Below, piece after piece: positions 42,976 to 52,224 of a stretch of DNA of 64,000 nt. A model generated the notes under the pieces. It saw only the letters and a program-made list of their open reading frames with translations, did not search any database and was not told the origin of the DNA. Source of the DNA: Caenimonas aquaedulcis (GTDB lineage: Bacteria; Pseudomonadota; Gammaproteobacteria; Burkholderiales; Burkholderiaceae_C); contig NZ_JADWYS010000001.1 in the NCBI RefSeq assembly GCF_015831345.1, positions 3,810,618 through 3,874,617 of the forward strand. The letters are read 5' to 3'. How positions within the stretch are numbered: position 1 is the first letter of the stretch; each line of letters begins with the position of its first letter. The position numbers were made by a program, and so were the translations under genes.

Positions 42976-44259
42976 ATGGACACCCTGCAAGACTGGCTGG
43001 CGCACTGCGAGCGCCTGCACCCCAAGACCATCGAACTCGGCCTGGAGCGTTCGCGCACGGTGGCGCAGGCCATGGGCCTGGCCTTCACCTGCCCCGTCAT
43101 CACGGTCGCGGGCACCAACGGCAAGGGCTCGACCTGCGCGATGCTCGAGGCGATCGCGCTGCAGGCGGGCTATCGCACGGGCGTCTACACCTCGCCGCAT
43201 CTGGTGCATTTCGAGGAGCGCTGCCGCATCCATGGGGAGATCGTGAAGGCGGACGCGCTGCTTCCGCACTTCGCGAAGGTCGAGGCGGCACGCGGCGCCG
43301 TGTCGCTCAGCTATTTCGAATTCACCACGCTCGCGATCATGAGCCTCATGGCCGCGTCGAACCTCGACGTTGCGATCCTCGAAGTGGGCCTCGGCGGGCG
43401 GCTGGACACCACCAACATCATCGACGCCGATTGCGCGGTGATCACGAGCATCGACCTCGACCACATGGAATTCCTCGGACCCGATCGCGAAAGCATCGGC
43501 CGCGAAAAGGCGGGCATCCTGCGCGCCGGCCGGCCCGCGATCGTGGGGGACCCGGTGCCGCCGCAAAGCATCATCGACTACGCCGCGCAGATCGGCGCGG
43601 ACACCTGGCTGCTGGGCCGGGACTTCAACTTCTCCGGCGACAAGCTGCAGTGGAACTGGGCCGGGCGCGGCCGCCGCTATGCGGGGCTTGCGTACCCGGC
43701 TCTGCGCGGCGCGAATCAATTGATCAACGCGGCGGGCGTGCTCGCCGCGCTCGAATCGCTTCGCGACAAGCTGCCCGTCAACGCGCAAGCCGTGCGCAAC
43801 GGCCTCGCGATGGTGGAACTGCCGGGCCGCTTCCAGATCGTGCCCGGGCAACCCACGCTGGTGCTCGACGTCGCGCACAACCCGCACTCGGTCGCGGCGC
43901 TCGCGGCCAACCTCGATGCGATGGGCTTCTATCCCACGACGCACGCCGTGTTCGGCGCGATGGCGGACAAGGACCTCGCGCCCATGCTCAGGAAAATGGG
44001 CCCGCTGGTGGACCGCTGGTACTTCACCGACCTCGACACCCCGCGCGCCGACACGGCCGCGAACCTGAAGGCGAAATGGGAGGCCCAGGAAACGCGCCGC
44101 GACGTGGCCGCGAGCACCCATGCCGCACCCATGGAGGCCTTCCGCGCAGCGGTGGCCGCAGCGGACCCCGCTGATAGAATCGTCGTGTTCGGATCGTTCT
44201 ACACGGTCGGTGGTGTGCTGCAGGACGGCGTGCCCCGTCTCCACGCCAAGCACGTGTAG
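42976..44259 (+). CDS. folC: Bifunctional dihydrofolate/folylpolyglutamate synthase
   Basis: The 427-residue Mur-ligase-family enzyme adds glutamate to dihydropteroate and folates. The P-loop is GTNGKGST at 46-53, followed by GVYTSPHLVHFEERCRI, the metal-binding EVGLGGRLDTTNI and ITSIDLDHMEFLG, and the C-terminal domain start LDVAHNPHS. No Shine-Dalgarno sequence is seen; GACAAT lies 7 bp before the ATG. It is the first gene of a folC-dedD-cvpA-purF run, as in many proteobacteria. Confidence 0.95.
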   Translation: MDTLQDWLAHCERLHPKTIELGLERSRTVAQAMGLAFTCPVITVAGTNGKGSTCAMLEAIALQAGYRTGVYTSPHLVHFEERCRIHGEIVKADALLPHFAKVEAARGAVSLSYFEFTTLAIMSLMAASNLDVAILEVGLGGRLDTTNIIDADCAVITSIDLDHMEFLGPDRESIGREKAGILRAGRPAIVGDPVPPQSIIDYAAQIGADTWLLGRDFNFSGDKLQWNWAGRGRRYAGLAYPALRGANQLINAAGVLAALESLRDKLPVNAQAVRNGLAMVELPGRFQIVPGQPTLVLDVAHNPHSVAALAANLDAMGFYPTTHAVFGAMADKDLAPMLRKMGPLVDRWYFTDLDTPRADTAANLKAKWEAQETRRDVAASTHAAPMEAFRAAVAAADPADRIVVFGSFYTVGGVLQDGVPRLHAKHV

Positions 44260-44297
44260 GCCCCAAGGCCCCCAATGCCCTAACCGCGACAGGTTTC

Positions 44298-45041
44298 ATG
44301 GCCTTTTTCAAGTTCCGCAAGGCCGGCGCCGAGCCGGCCTCTCCCCCCCAGCCCGAAAGCATCGAGGCCATGCGCAAGCGCGCGAAGCACCGCCTCATCG
44401 GGGCCGTCGTGCTGGTCCTCATCGCGGTGATAGGCTTTCCGCTCCTGTTCGACACGCAGCCGCGGCCCATCGCGGTCGATATCCCCATCGAGATCCCGGA
44501 CCGCAACAAGGTCAAGCCGCTGCCCGTCCCTGCTCCCGCGGCTGCGAATGCATCGGTCGGGGCCCCCGCCGTCGTCGCGCAGGCGCCCGTCGCCGCCGGG
44601 CCGGTGACGGTGCCCGAGCCGCAGCCTGCCAAGGTGGAAGCGGCGCCGGCCAAGGTCGAGCCCAAGCCCGAGGCGAAGGCGGAAGCCAAGGCCGAACCCA
44701 AGGTGGCCAAGGCCGAACCGAAGCCCGAGCCGAAAGCGGACGACGGTGCCAAGGCCAAGGCGCTGCTGGAAGGCAAGCCCCTCGAAAATGTTTCATCCCC
44801 CACCGCGGCCGAAGGCCGTTACGTGGTGCAGGTCGGTGCGTTCGCCGATGCCGCGAAGGCCCAGGAAACGCGCAAGCGGGTCGAAAAAGCGGGCTTGAAG
44901 ACCTATACGCACGTGGCGGAAACGAAGGAAGGCAAGCGCATCCGCGTGCGGGTCGGGCCGTTCGGCACCCGCGCGGAAGCGGACAAGGCGGCGGAGAGGA
45001 TCAAGGGGCTGGATTTGCCGGCCGCCGTCCTCACCTTGTAG
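44298..45041 (+). CDS. dedD: SPOR-domain cell-division protein, DedD-like
   Basis: The 247-residue protein has a short cytosolic N-terminus, one membrane helix (about 33-51), a long alanine-, proline- and lysine-rich periplasmic linker with repeated KAEPK/KVEPKPE units (about 75-160), and a C-terminal SPOR domain (about 170-245, RYVVQVGAFADAAKAQETRKRVEKAG and IRVRVGPF). SPOR domains bind denuded peptidoglycan at the septum. Position between folC and cvpA supports DedD. It abuts cvpA with no gap. Confidence 0.9.
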   Translation: MAFFKFRKAGAEPASPPQPESIEAMRKRAKHRLIGAVVLVLIAVIGFPLLFDTQPRPIAVDIPIEIPDRNKVKPLPVPAPAAANASVGAPAVVAQAPVAAGPVTVPEPQPAKVEAAPAKVEPKPEAKAEAKAEPKVAKAEPKPEPKADDGAKAKALLEGKPLENVSSPTAAEGRYVVQVGAFADAAKAQETRKRVEKAGLKTYTHVAETKEGKRIRVRVGPFGTRAEADKAAERIKGLDLPAAVLTL

Positions 45042-45542
45042 GTGGACGTGGCGGCGCTGGACTGGGTGATCGTGGGCGTGCTGGCCCTGTCGCTCCTCGT
45101 GGGCGCATGGCGCGGCTTGGTGCATGAGGTGTTGTCGCTGGTGAGCTGGATCGCGGCCTTCGTGCTGGCGCAATGGCTGGCCCCCGAAGCGGCGAAGTGG
45201 CTGCCGATGAGCGATTCGGCCGAGCCGGTGCGGTATGCGGCGGGCTTCGTGGTGGTGTTCATCGCGGTGCTGGTGGCCGGCGCCCTGCTGGCCTGGGTGA
45301 CGAAAAAGCTGATCGAGGCCGTGGGCCTGCGGCCGGTGGACCGAACCCTCGGCGCGGCCTTCGGGCTGGCGCGCGGGGCGGTGCTGGTGCTGGCGCTCGC
45401 GGTGGTCGTCAACATGACGCCGCTCAAGGCTGGGGCCTGGTGGACGGAATCGAAGGGCGCCGGCGTCTCGATGGCGGCGCTGAAGGGTTTGAAGCCGGTG
45501 TTGCCCGAGCGGTTCGGGCAGTACCTGCCGGGTGATTTGTAA
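45042..45542 (+). CDS. cvpA: CvpA family membrane protein
   Basis: The 166-residue protein has four hydrophobic segments (about 5-25, 28-47, 66-90, 103-123) and the family motif WRGLVHEVLSLVSWIAAFVLA and RPVDRTLGAAFGLARGAVLVL. CvpA proteins are needed for colicin V production in E. coli and for envelope homeostasis more broadly. It starts at a GTG directly after the dedD stop and precedes purF by 18 bp, the standard order. Confidence 0.92.
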   Translation: MDVAALDWVIVGVLALSLLVGAWRGLVHEVLSLVSWIAAFVLAQWLAPEAAKWLPMSDSAEPVRYAAGFVVVFIAVLVAGALLAWVTKKLIEAVGLRPVDRTLGAAFGLARGAVLVLALAVVVNMTPLKAGAWWTESKGAGVSMAALKGLKPVLPERFGQYLPGDL

Positions 45543-45560
45543 ATTCGAAAGAGCATTGCC

Positions 45561-47069
45561 ATGTGTGGAATCGTCGGCGTCGTCTCCCAAGCGCCCGTCA
45601 ACCAGCTGATCTATGACGCGCTGCTGCTCCTGCAGCATCGCGGCCAGGACGCCGCGGGCATCGTCACGCAGCAGGAACGCAAGTTCTTCATGCACAAGGC
45701 CAAGGGCATGGTGCGCGACGTGTTCCGCACGCGCAACATGCGGGGCCTGCCCGGCACCGTGGGCCTGGGGCAGGTGCGCTATCCCACCGCGGGCAACGCG
45801 TACAGCGAGGAAGAGGCGCAGCCCTTCTACGTGAACGCGCCCTTCGGCATCGTGCTCGTGCACAACGGCAACCTCACGAATGCGCAGGCGCTGAAGGCCG
45901 AACTCTTCACGACCGACCATCGCCACATCAACACCGAGAGCGACTCCGAAGTGCTGCTCAATGTGTTCGCGCACGAACTGGAAAAATCCACGCGCGGCAT
46001 CCAGCTGCAGCCGGAAGACGTGTTCAAGGCGGTGGCGAACGTGCACAAGCGCGTGCGCGGCTCCTACGCGGTGATCGCGCTCATCGCGGGCCACGGCGTG
46101 CTCGCTTTCCGCGACCCGTACGGCATCCGTCCGCTGTCGCTCGGCCGCAGCAAGGACGGGACCGTGATGGTCGCGAGCGAAACCGTCTCGCTCGAAGGCA
46201 CAGGCCACATATTCGAGCGCCATGTGCAGCCGGGCGAGGCGATCTTCATCGACCTGGCGGGCCAGGTGCATTCGCGCCAGTGCGCGGACAACCCGAAGCT
46301 CTATCCCTGCATCTTCGAATACGTGTACCTCGCGCGGCCTGACTCCGTGCTCGACGGCATCTCGGTGTACCAGGCGCGCCTGAACCTCGGCGAGGCGCTC
46401 GCCAAGCGCGTGGTGTCGACCGTGCCGCCCAACGACATCGACGTCGTGATCCCGATCCCCGAATCGAGCCGCCCGAGCGCGACGCAGCTCGCGCACCTGC
46501 TGGGCATCCCGTACCGCGAAGGCTTCGTGAAGAACCGCTACGTAGGTCGCACCTTCATCATGCCCGGGCAGGGCGTGCGCAAGAAGTCCGTGCGCCAGAA
46601 GCTCAACGTGATCGTGAGCGAATTCAAGGGCCGCAACGTGCTGCTGGTCGACGACTCCATCGTGCGCGGCACGACCAGCCGGGAAATCGTGCAGATGGCG
46701 CGCGATGCCGGCGCGAAGAAGGTGTACCTCGCGAGCGCCGCGCCGCCGGTGCGCTACCCGAACGTCTACGGCATCGACATGCCGACCTCGGGCGAACTCG
46801 TCGCAAGCGGCCGCACGGTCGAAGAGGTGCGCGAGATCATCGGCTGCGATGCGCTGATCTACCAGGACGTGGAAGGCATGAAGCGCGCGATCGGCTCGCT
46901 GAACCCGAAGCTCGACGGCTTCGATGCGTCGTGCTTCGACGGCGTGTACGTCACGGGCGACATCAATCCCGACGACATCGCGCGGATCAACGAAGCGCGC
47001 ATCGGCCAGGAAGACCCGCTGGAAGAAGACACTTCGCGCCTTGCGCTGCCGAACGCGCAGGACGCCTGA
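45561..47069 (+). CDS. purF: Amidophosphoribosyltransferase
   Basis: The 502-residue enzyme makes phosphoribosylamine from PRPP and glutamine, the first step of purine synthesis. It begins [10 protein letters not shown], so the nucleophile Cys2 is exposed once Met1 is removed and there is no propeptide. The N-terminal glutaminase domain contains [11 protein letters not shown] and VHNGNLTNA; the C-terminal phosphoribosyltransferase domain has the PRPP loop [14 protein letters not shown]. It follows cvpA and precedes gltX by 4 bp. Confidence 0.96.
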   Translation: MCGIVGVVSQAPVNQLIYDALLLLQHRGQDAAGIVTQQERKFFMHKAKGMVRDVFRTRNMRGLPGTVGLGQVRYPTAGNAYSEEEAQPFYVNAPFGIVLVHNGNLTNAQALKAELFTTDHRHINTESDSEVLLNVFAHELEKSTRGIQLQPEDVFKAVANVHKRVRGSYAVIALIAGHGVLAFRDPYGIRPLSLGRSKDGTVMVASETVSLEGTGHIFERHVQPGEAIFIDLAGQVHSRQCADNPKLYPCIFEYVYLARPDSVLDGISVYQARLNLGEALAKRVVSTVPPNDIDVVIPIPESSRPSATQLAHLLGIPYREGFVKNRYVGRTFIMPGQGVRKKSVRQKLNVIVSEFKGRNVLLVDDSIVRGTTSREIVQMARDAGAKKVYLASAAPPVRYPNVYGIDMPTSGELVASGRTVEEVREIIGCDALIYQDVEGMKRAIGSLNPKLDGFDASCFDGVYVTGDINPDDIARINEARIGQEDPLEEDTSRLALPNAQDA

Positions 47070-47073
47070 ACCA

Positions 47074-48480
47074 ATGACAGTTCGCACCCGCTTCGCCCCG
47101 TCCCCCACGGGCTTCATCCACCTCGGCAACATCCGCTCGGCGCTCTACCCCTGGGCCTTCGCGCGCTCGCAGCAGGGCGACTTCATCCTGCGCATCGAGG
47201 ACACCGACGTCGAGCGCTCCTCGCAGGCCGCGGTGGACGTGATCATCGAAGGCATGGCCTGGCTCGGCCTCGACCATGACGAGGGGCCGTTCTACCAGAT
47301 GCAGCGGATGGACCGCTACAAGGAAGTGCTCGCGCAGCTGAAGGCATCCGGCCAGGTCTATCCCTGCTACATGAGCGTCGAAGAGCTGGACAAATTGCGC
47401 GAGCGCCAGATGGCCGCGAAGGAAAAGCCTCGCTACGACGGCACATGGCGGCCCGAGCCCGGAAAGACCTTGCCACAGGTGCCGCAGGGCGTGCAGCCCG
47501 TGCTGCGTTTCAAGAACCCGACCGGCGGCGTCGTCGCCTGGGAGGACAAGGTGAAGGGCCGCATCGAGATCAGCAACGACGAGCTCGACGACCTCGTGAT
47601 CGCGCGGCCGGACGGCACACCGACGTACAACTTTTGCGTGGTGGTGGACGACATCGACATGCGCATCACGCACGTGATCCGCGGCGACGACCATGTGAAC
47701 AACACGCCGCGGCAGATCAACATCTTCCGCGCGCTGGGGGTGGAGCCGCCGGTCTATGCGCACCTGCCGACGGTGTTGCAGGAAGTGACGGACGCTGACG
47801 GCACGGTGCGCGTGGAGAAGATGAGCAAGCGCCACGGCGCCAAGCCCGTCACGCAATACCGCGACGAAGGCTTCCTGCCCGACGCGATGGTCAACTATCT
47901 GGCGCGCCTGGGCTGGAGCCACGGTGACGACGAGATCTTCAGCCGCGAGCAGTTCATCGAGTGGTTCAATCTCGACCACCTGGGCCGCAGCGCAGCGCAG
48001 TTCGACGAGGCCAAGCTGCGCTGGGTCAATGCGCAGCACATGAAGGCCATGGACGACCGCGAACTGGCCTCGCTCGTCGCCGCGCAGCTCGACAGGCGCG
48101 GCATGGAAGGAGACAGGCGCCTGCCGGGCATCTGCGCGCTGTTCAAGGACAGATGCGACACCACGGTGGCGCTGGCGGATTGGGCTGCGAAGTACTACGG
48201 GCCCGTGAAGCGTGACCCGGAGGAAGTGGCCAAGCACGTGACGGACGGCGTGCGTCCGGCCGTGAGCATGCTTGCGAAGATGCTGGAGGGCGTGGAGTGG
48301 GAAAAGGCTGCGATCTCCGAGGCGATCAAGGAGGTTTTGCGCGCCACGGGCCTGAAGATGCCGCAACTCGCCATGCCGGTGCGTGTGCTGGTGATGGGCA
48401 CGGCGCAGACGCCTTCGCTGGACGCGGTGATCGCGTTGTGCGACCGCAAGACAGTGCTGGAGCGTCTCGCGGCGGCGTGA
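47074..48480 (+). CDS. gltX: Glutamyl-tRNA synthetase
   Basis: The 468-residue class I synthetase charges tRNA-Glu. The HIGH-type motif is in [17 protein letters not shown] near 8-24 and the KMSKS-type motif is VEKMSKRHG near 249. The discriminating, bacterial-type catalytic domain is followed by the helical anticodon-binding region. The ATG at 47074 was chosen from the conserved N-terminus [13 protein letters not shown] tRNA-Glu gene lies 168 bp downstream, so enzyme and substrate are encoded together. Confidence 0.95.
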   Translation: MTVRTRFAPSPTGFIHLGNIRSALYPWAFARSQQGDFILRIEDTDVERSSQAAVDVIIEGMAWLGLDHDEGPFYQMQRMDRYKEVLAQLKASGQVYPCYMSVEELDKLRERQMAAKEKPRYDGTWRPEPGKTLPQVPQGVQPVLRFKNPTGGVVAWEDKVKGRIEISNDELDDLVIARPDGTPTYNFCVVVDDIDMRITHVIRGDDHVNNTPRQINIFRALGVEPPVYAHLPTVLQEVTDADGTVRVEKMSKRHGAKPVTQYRDEGFLPDAMVNYLARLGWSHGDDEIFSREQFIEWFNLDHLGRSAAQFDEAKLRWVNAQHMKAMDDRELASLVAAQLDRRGMEGDRRLPGICALFKDRCDTTVALADWAAKYYGPVKRDPEEVAKHVTDGVRPAVSMLAKMLEGVEWEKAAISEAIKEVLRATGLKMPQLAMPVRVLVMGTAQTPSLDAVIALCDRKTVLERLAAA

Positions 48481-48493
48481 GAATTTTTCGGGC

Positions 48494-48499
48494 TATAAT
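48494..48499 (+). promoter_or_regulatory. -10 box of the probable tRNA cluster promoter
   Basis: A perfect TATAAT lies 51 bp before tRNA-Ala and 13 bp past the gltX stop. No convincing -35 hexamer is seen 16-18 bp upstream, where the sequence is gltX coding DNA. The following 50 bp would be the 5' leader of the tRNA precursor. Confidence 0.5.
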
Positions 48500-48550
48500 T
48501 CAAGGCTCGGAAATTGACGGGCTATCTGCAGGGGCAGGGCTGGCAATCAT

Positions 48551-48626
<76 letters not shown>

Positions 48627-48648
48627 ACCGAAGTTAGTTCAAGGTTTT

Positions 48649-48724
48649 GACCCTATCGTCTAGAGGCCTAGGACATTACCCTTTCACGGTAAGTACCGGG
48701 GTTCGAATCCCCGTAGGGTCGCCA
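48649..48724 (+). tRNA. tRNA-Glu (TTC)
   Basis: The 76-nt gene has a GACCCTA/TAGGGTC acceptor stem, anticodon loop CTTTCAC (anticodon TTC), T loop GGTTCGAATCC and encoded CCA. Charged tRNA-Glu is used both for translation and by HemA for haem synthesis; hemA is at 10-11 kb and gltX is just upstream. Confidence 0.96.
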
Positions 48725-48815
48725 AATTGCTCGCATCGGTCAGAAGTGACTGCTCGCGGACGACACGGCAGCAAGCCGGTTGCACTTGGTCCGCGAGGAC
48801 GAAAGCAATCTACCA

Positions 48816-48892
48816 GGAGTGGTAGTTCAGTTGGTTAGAATACCGGCCTGTCACGCCGGGGGTCGCGGGTTCGAGTCCCGTCCACTCCGCCA
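48816..48892 (+). tRNA. tRNA-Asp (GTC)
   Basis: The 77-nt gene has a GGAGTGG/CCACTCC acceptor stem, anticodon loop CTGTCAC (anticodon GTC), T loop GGTTCGAGTCC and encoded CCA. It is the last tRNA of the cluster and sits next to the accessory secretion locus. No second copy of its 3' end was noticed downstream. Confidence 0.96.
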
Positions 48893-48900
48893 GAATCACC

Positions 48901-48932
48901 AAGGGGTTGGCTCGCAAGGGCCAACCCCTTTT
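48901..48932 (+). terminator. Rho-independent terminator after the tRNA cluster
   Basis: A perfect 11-bp stem (48901-48911 with 48920-48930), 8-nt loop and a run of T residues at 48929-48932 lie 8 bp after tRNA-Asp. Confidence 0.9.
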
Positions 48933-48942
48933 GTCATTGAAC

Positions 48943-48958
48943 ATTCCAAATTTGGAAT
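48943..48958. promoter_or_regulatory. 16-bp perfect palindrome upstream of the secretion locus
   Basis: ATTCCAAATTTGGAAT is a perfect palindrome in an AT-rich patch between the tRNA terminator and the chimeric secretion gene at 49126. The remaining 48959-49125 shows no gene; it holds AAGGA 6 bp before the start codon but no promoter that stands out. The palindrome could be an operator. Confidence 0.4.
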
Positions 48959-49125
48959 TTTCGAGCTCCATGGGCCTCGCCTCGGGTTGGGCCTTCCGGT
49001 TCGTGGAGGTGGTCGGTCACTCCTCTTCGGTTGGGGAATGTCCCCAGTCATGCCCTGTGTCGCGGTAACCGATACGTAACGCGTAGGGTTCTAGAGTCAT
49101 TTGCACCTCCATATAAAGGAACCAA

Positions 49126-52100
49126 ATGTCTCTCGACCTGAACGGTAGCCCCGCCGGCACGAACTACGTGATCTCGTACCTCGACGACAGCTCTGCGATC
49201 GGCATCGTCGCCTCGGGCGTTGTCGTCGGGAGCGGCAGCTCGTCCGTCAACACGGACGGTGTGAACGCGATACAGATTGGGGGCAACTGGGCATCGGGAG
49301 ACTATCTCCAGATCGGCACGCTGCCGTCGGGGTTGGTACTGTCCGGCCCAGGCATTGCGGCGGGGGCGACCTCATGGACCGGCCAGGCGACAGGCCCCGT
49401 CTTCATCCAGCGCGCGTCGCAGTCGACGACACCAGACGCACAGTGGGGAGCCGCGCTTCAATGCGTGAAGTTCTACAACAGCACGCCCCAGCCCGGGCCG
49501 CAAGGCCTGACCGCCGCGTCGCGCACCATCAACATCGATACGCTCAATGCCAGCGGCGCGTTGATCTCGCACGCGACAAGCACGATTAACGTCAATAACG
49601 CGCCGTGGGTGCCGGCCCAGGTGGGCAACGCCACGGAAGCCGGCGGCGTGAACAACACGACAGCGGGCGCGCCGGCGACGGGCAACGTGCTGCAGGGACA
49701 AGTCATCGACGATCCCATGGATGCCAGCACGGACGTGGTCTCGGCGGTGAGCTTCGGCGGCGCCGCGGGCACGGTCGGCAGCGCCCTGCAAGGCGCGTTC
49801 GGCAAGTTGACTCTCAACAGTGACGGCAGCTACACGTACGCCATCGACGAGACCAACGCATCGGTACAAGCGCTGGCCACGAGCGCGCAGATCCTGACGG
49901 AGGTCTTCAACTTCACGGTGCGCGACACCGCGGGCGCAACGGGCTCGTCGCAGTTGAGCATCGCGATCCACGGAGCGAATGACGCCGCGACGATCAGCGG
50001 CACCAGCGCGGGGACGGTCACTGGCAACAGCAACGTCGTCGCCGGCAACTTGACAGCCGGCGGCGCGTTGAGCATCAGCGATCCCGATGCGGGGCAATCG
50101 TCGTTCGTTGCCCAGTCGTCCGTCGCGGGAACGTACGGCACGTTCACCCTGGCAGCCAACGGAGCCTGGACCTACGCGGCGAGCAATTCGCAAAGCGCGA
50201 TCCAGGGGCTTTCGACGGGCCAGACGCTGACGGACTCGTTCACTGCGAGGTCGCTCGACGGGACATCGAGCAAGGTGGTGGCGGTGACCATCCAGGGGCC
50301 CTATCGCGCGCCGGTGGCGGCTGCGGACACGGCCACGGCCGTAGAGGCGGGGGGGGTGAACAACGCTTCCGCGGGAGCCAATCCGGTCGGCAACGTCCTC
50401 GCTAACGACACCGTGGATCCGGGTGATAGCAAGACCGTAGCGGCCGTGATGTTCGGCGCGACGGCCGGAGCGGTGGGCAGCGCGCTCACGGGCGCTTACG
50501 GGAGCCTCACGCTGAATGCCGACGGCAGTTACGCCTACACGGTCAACAACAGCAACGCGTCGGTGGAGGCGCTGCGCGCCGGCACGAATACGCTGGCGGA
50601 CACCTTCAGCTACACCCTCAAGAATTCCGCAGGCGCCAGCAGCACGGCCACGTTGACGATCACCATCCAAGGAACCAACGACGCGCCGGTGGCGAACCTG
50701 GACCGCTTCGACGTTGTCGCGAGCGGCACGGCCAACGGCGGCACCGTGACGACCGGCGTCAGCGGCAACTTGCTGGCCAACGACGCCGACGTCGATGCGG
50801 GCGACACGAAGCAGATGTCCTGGTGGTCTGGAAGCAATTCACCCTACGGGACCGCCGGGAGTGTCACAGCCGGCGGGTTCACGTTCACGGTGAACAGCAG
50901 CAATGCGGCGGTGCAGGCGCTCCGCACGTACAACGACACGCTCACGGCGTCGTACCTCGCCGTGATGGCGGCGATGGGCGGCCCCGTCGCGCTGGTGCCG
51001 CTGGTCACCATTCCGCTCATGATCGGAACCTCGCTCGCCCTGCAGGGCCCGCTCGATCGGGCGGTGCAGGCATCCATGCAGGCGTCCGTGCAGAAGCAGT
51101 CGATGACCATCGAGGTGCTCACGGGCATCGAGGCACTCAAACTTGCCGCGGCCGAAGGCATATTCCAGGGCGCGTGGGAGCGCAGCGTGCGGCAGATCTC
51201 CAAGGCCGGGATGCGTTCCAAGCTGATCTCCAGCTTCGGCTCTTCGATGATCGGCTTCTACCAGTCGATCGCAGGCGTGGCGCTGGTGATCGTCGGGGTC
51301 TACCAGGTGAGCGAACAAAAGCTCACGCTGGGTGGGCTGATCGCGTGTTCGATCCTCATGTCGCGCGCCCTTGCTCCCATGAGCCAGGTGGCAATGTTCC
51401 TCGCGCGCTGGGCGCAGACGAAGATTGCACTGCGCAGCGTGACGCGCCTTCTCGAAAGAGCGGTGGAGCGCCCCGAGGGCAAAACGTTCGTCTTGCGTGA
51501 CCGGATCGAGGGAAGCGTCGAGTTCCGCGCGGTGACCTTCTCGTACCCGGGCGCGCCGGTGCCCGCCTTGCGCAACGTGAGCTTTTCCATTGCCGCGGGC
51601 GAGCGCGTCGCCATCATCGGGCGCTCAGGCTCCGGCAAATCGACCATCGCCAAACTCACCACGGCGCTCTACGACGCGGCCGAAGGGTCGGTGCTCGTGG
51701 GCGGGGTGGACACGCGGCAGCTCGATCCGCACCAATTGCGTCGCGCGATCGGCGCGGTGGCGCAAGATCCATTCCTCTTCAACGGTTCCGTGCGCGTGAA
51801 CATCGCCTACGGCTCCGACGCGGTGGACGACCACCGCGTCATGGATGCCGCGAAGGAGGCCGGCGTCGACGAATTCGTGCGCGCGCATCCCATGGGCTAC
51901 GACCTGCCGGTGGGTGAACGCGGCGCGCTGGTGTCCGGCGGCCAGCGGCAGGCCATCGTTCTCGCGCGCGCGCTCGTCGGAGACCCCTCCGTGCTGCTGC
52001 TGGACGAGCCTTCCAGTTCGCTGGACCTCGCGGGGGAACAGGCGCTTCGGGCACGCCTGCAGACCTTGCGTACGGGCGAAACGCTCATCCTCATCACGCA

Positions 52101-52224
52101 TCGCCTGCAGCTCCTCGACATCGTCGACCGGGTGATCGTGATGCATGACGGAAAAGTCGCCATGGATGGTCCGCGCGCGGCCGTCATGGAGAGGCTTGCA
52201 CGTCCCGCCAAGGAGGCGCCATGA
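49126..52224 (+). CDS. Chimera: VCBS-repeat adhesin N-terminus fused to C-terminal half of a LapB-type T1SS ABC exporter
   Basis: The 1032-residue ORF joins two unrelated parts. Residues 1-165 are a glycine- and serine-rich N-terminus; about 168-286, 287-393, 404-517 and 520-608 are VCBS/cadherin-like repeat units with ANDAP-type linkers, the last one broken after DTLTA. From about 610 the sequence becomes an ABC exporter: two or more membrane segments (611-640, 709-728), then an ATPase with Walker A GRSGSGKST (832-840), signature VSGGQRQA, Walker B VLLLDEPSSSLD and the H-loop at 992. The exporter lacks its C39-like domain and the first membrane helices; the adhesin lacks its C-terminal secretion signal. 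AAGGA precedes the ATG. It is most simply a deletion fusion, or an assembly join. Confidence 0.8.
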   Translation: MSLDLNGSPAGTNYVISYLDDSSAIGIVASGVVVGSGSSSVNTDGVNAIQIGGNWASGDYLQIGTLPSGLVLSGPGIAAGATSWTGQATGPVFIQRASQSTTPDAQWGAALQCVKFYNSTPQPGPQGLTAASRTINIDTLNASGALISHATSTINVNNAPWVPAQVGNATEAGGVNNTTAGAPATGNVLQGQVIDDPMDASTDVVSAVSFGGAAGTVGSALQGAFGKLTLNSDGSYTYAIDETNASVQALATSAQILTEVFNFTVRDTAGATGSSQLSIAIHGANDAATISGTSAGTVTGNSNVVAGNLTAGGALSISDPDAGQSSFVAQSSVAGTYGTFTLAANGAWTYAASNSQSAIQGLSTGQTLTDSFTARSLDGTSSKVVAVTIQGPYRAPVAAADTATAVEAGGVNNASAGANPVGNVLANDTVDPGDSKTVAAVMFGATAGAVGSALTGAYGSLTLNADGSYAYTVNNSNASVEALRAGTNTLADTFSYTLKNSAGASSTATLTITIQGTNDAPVANLDRFDVVASGTANGGTVTTGVSGNLLANDADVDAGDTKQMSWWSGSNSPYGTAGSVTAGGFTFTVNSSNAAVQALRTYNDTLTASYLAVMAAMGGPVALVPLVTIPLMIGTSLALQGPLDRAVQASMQASVQKQSMTIEVLTGIEALKLAAAEGIFQGAWERSVRQISKAGMRSKLISSFGSSMIGFYQSIAGVALVIVGVYQVSEQKLTLGGLIACSILMSRALAPMSQVAMFLARWAQTKIALRSVTRLLERAVERPEGKTFVLRDRIEGSVEFRAVTFSYPGAPVPALRNVSFSIAAGERVAIIGRSGSGKSTIAKLTTALYDAAEGSVLVGGVDTRQLDPHQLRRAIGAVAQDPFLFNGSVRVNIAYGSDAVDDHRVMDAAKEAGVDEFVRAHPMGYDLPVGERGALVSGGQRQAIVLARALVGDPSVLLLDEPSSSLDLAGEQALRARLQTLRTGETLILITHRLQLLDIVDRVIVMHDGKVAMDGPRAAVMERLARPAKEAP
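50349..50356 (+). repeat. G8 homopolymer tract within adhesin repeats
   Basis: Eight consecutive G residues encode Ala-Gly-Gly-Val in the third VCBS unit. The equivalent place in the first unit is interrupted (GCCGGCGGCGTG), so the run is not required by the protein. Such tracts can slip during replication or be misread in sequencing. Confidence 0.7.

Noticed and set aside
44793..47132. 779-codon minus-strand open frame across cvpA and purF
   Set aside because: Antisense to strongly conserved genes; its composition is the typical shadow of GC-rich third positions.
49126..50950. RTX calcium-binding nonapeptides or a C-terminal RTX secretion signal in the adhesin part
   Set aside because: No GGxGxD repeats were found; the repeats are VCBS/cadherin-like and the C-terminus is replaced by the exporter.
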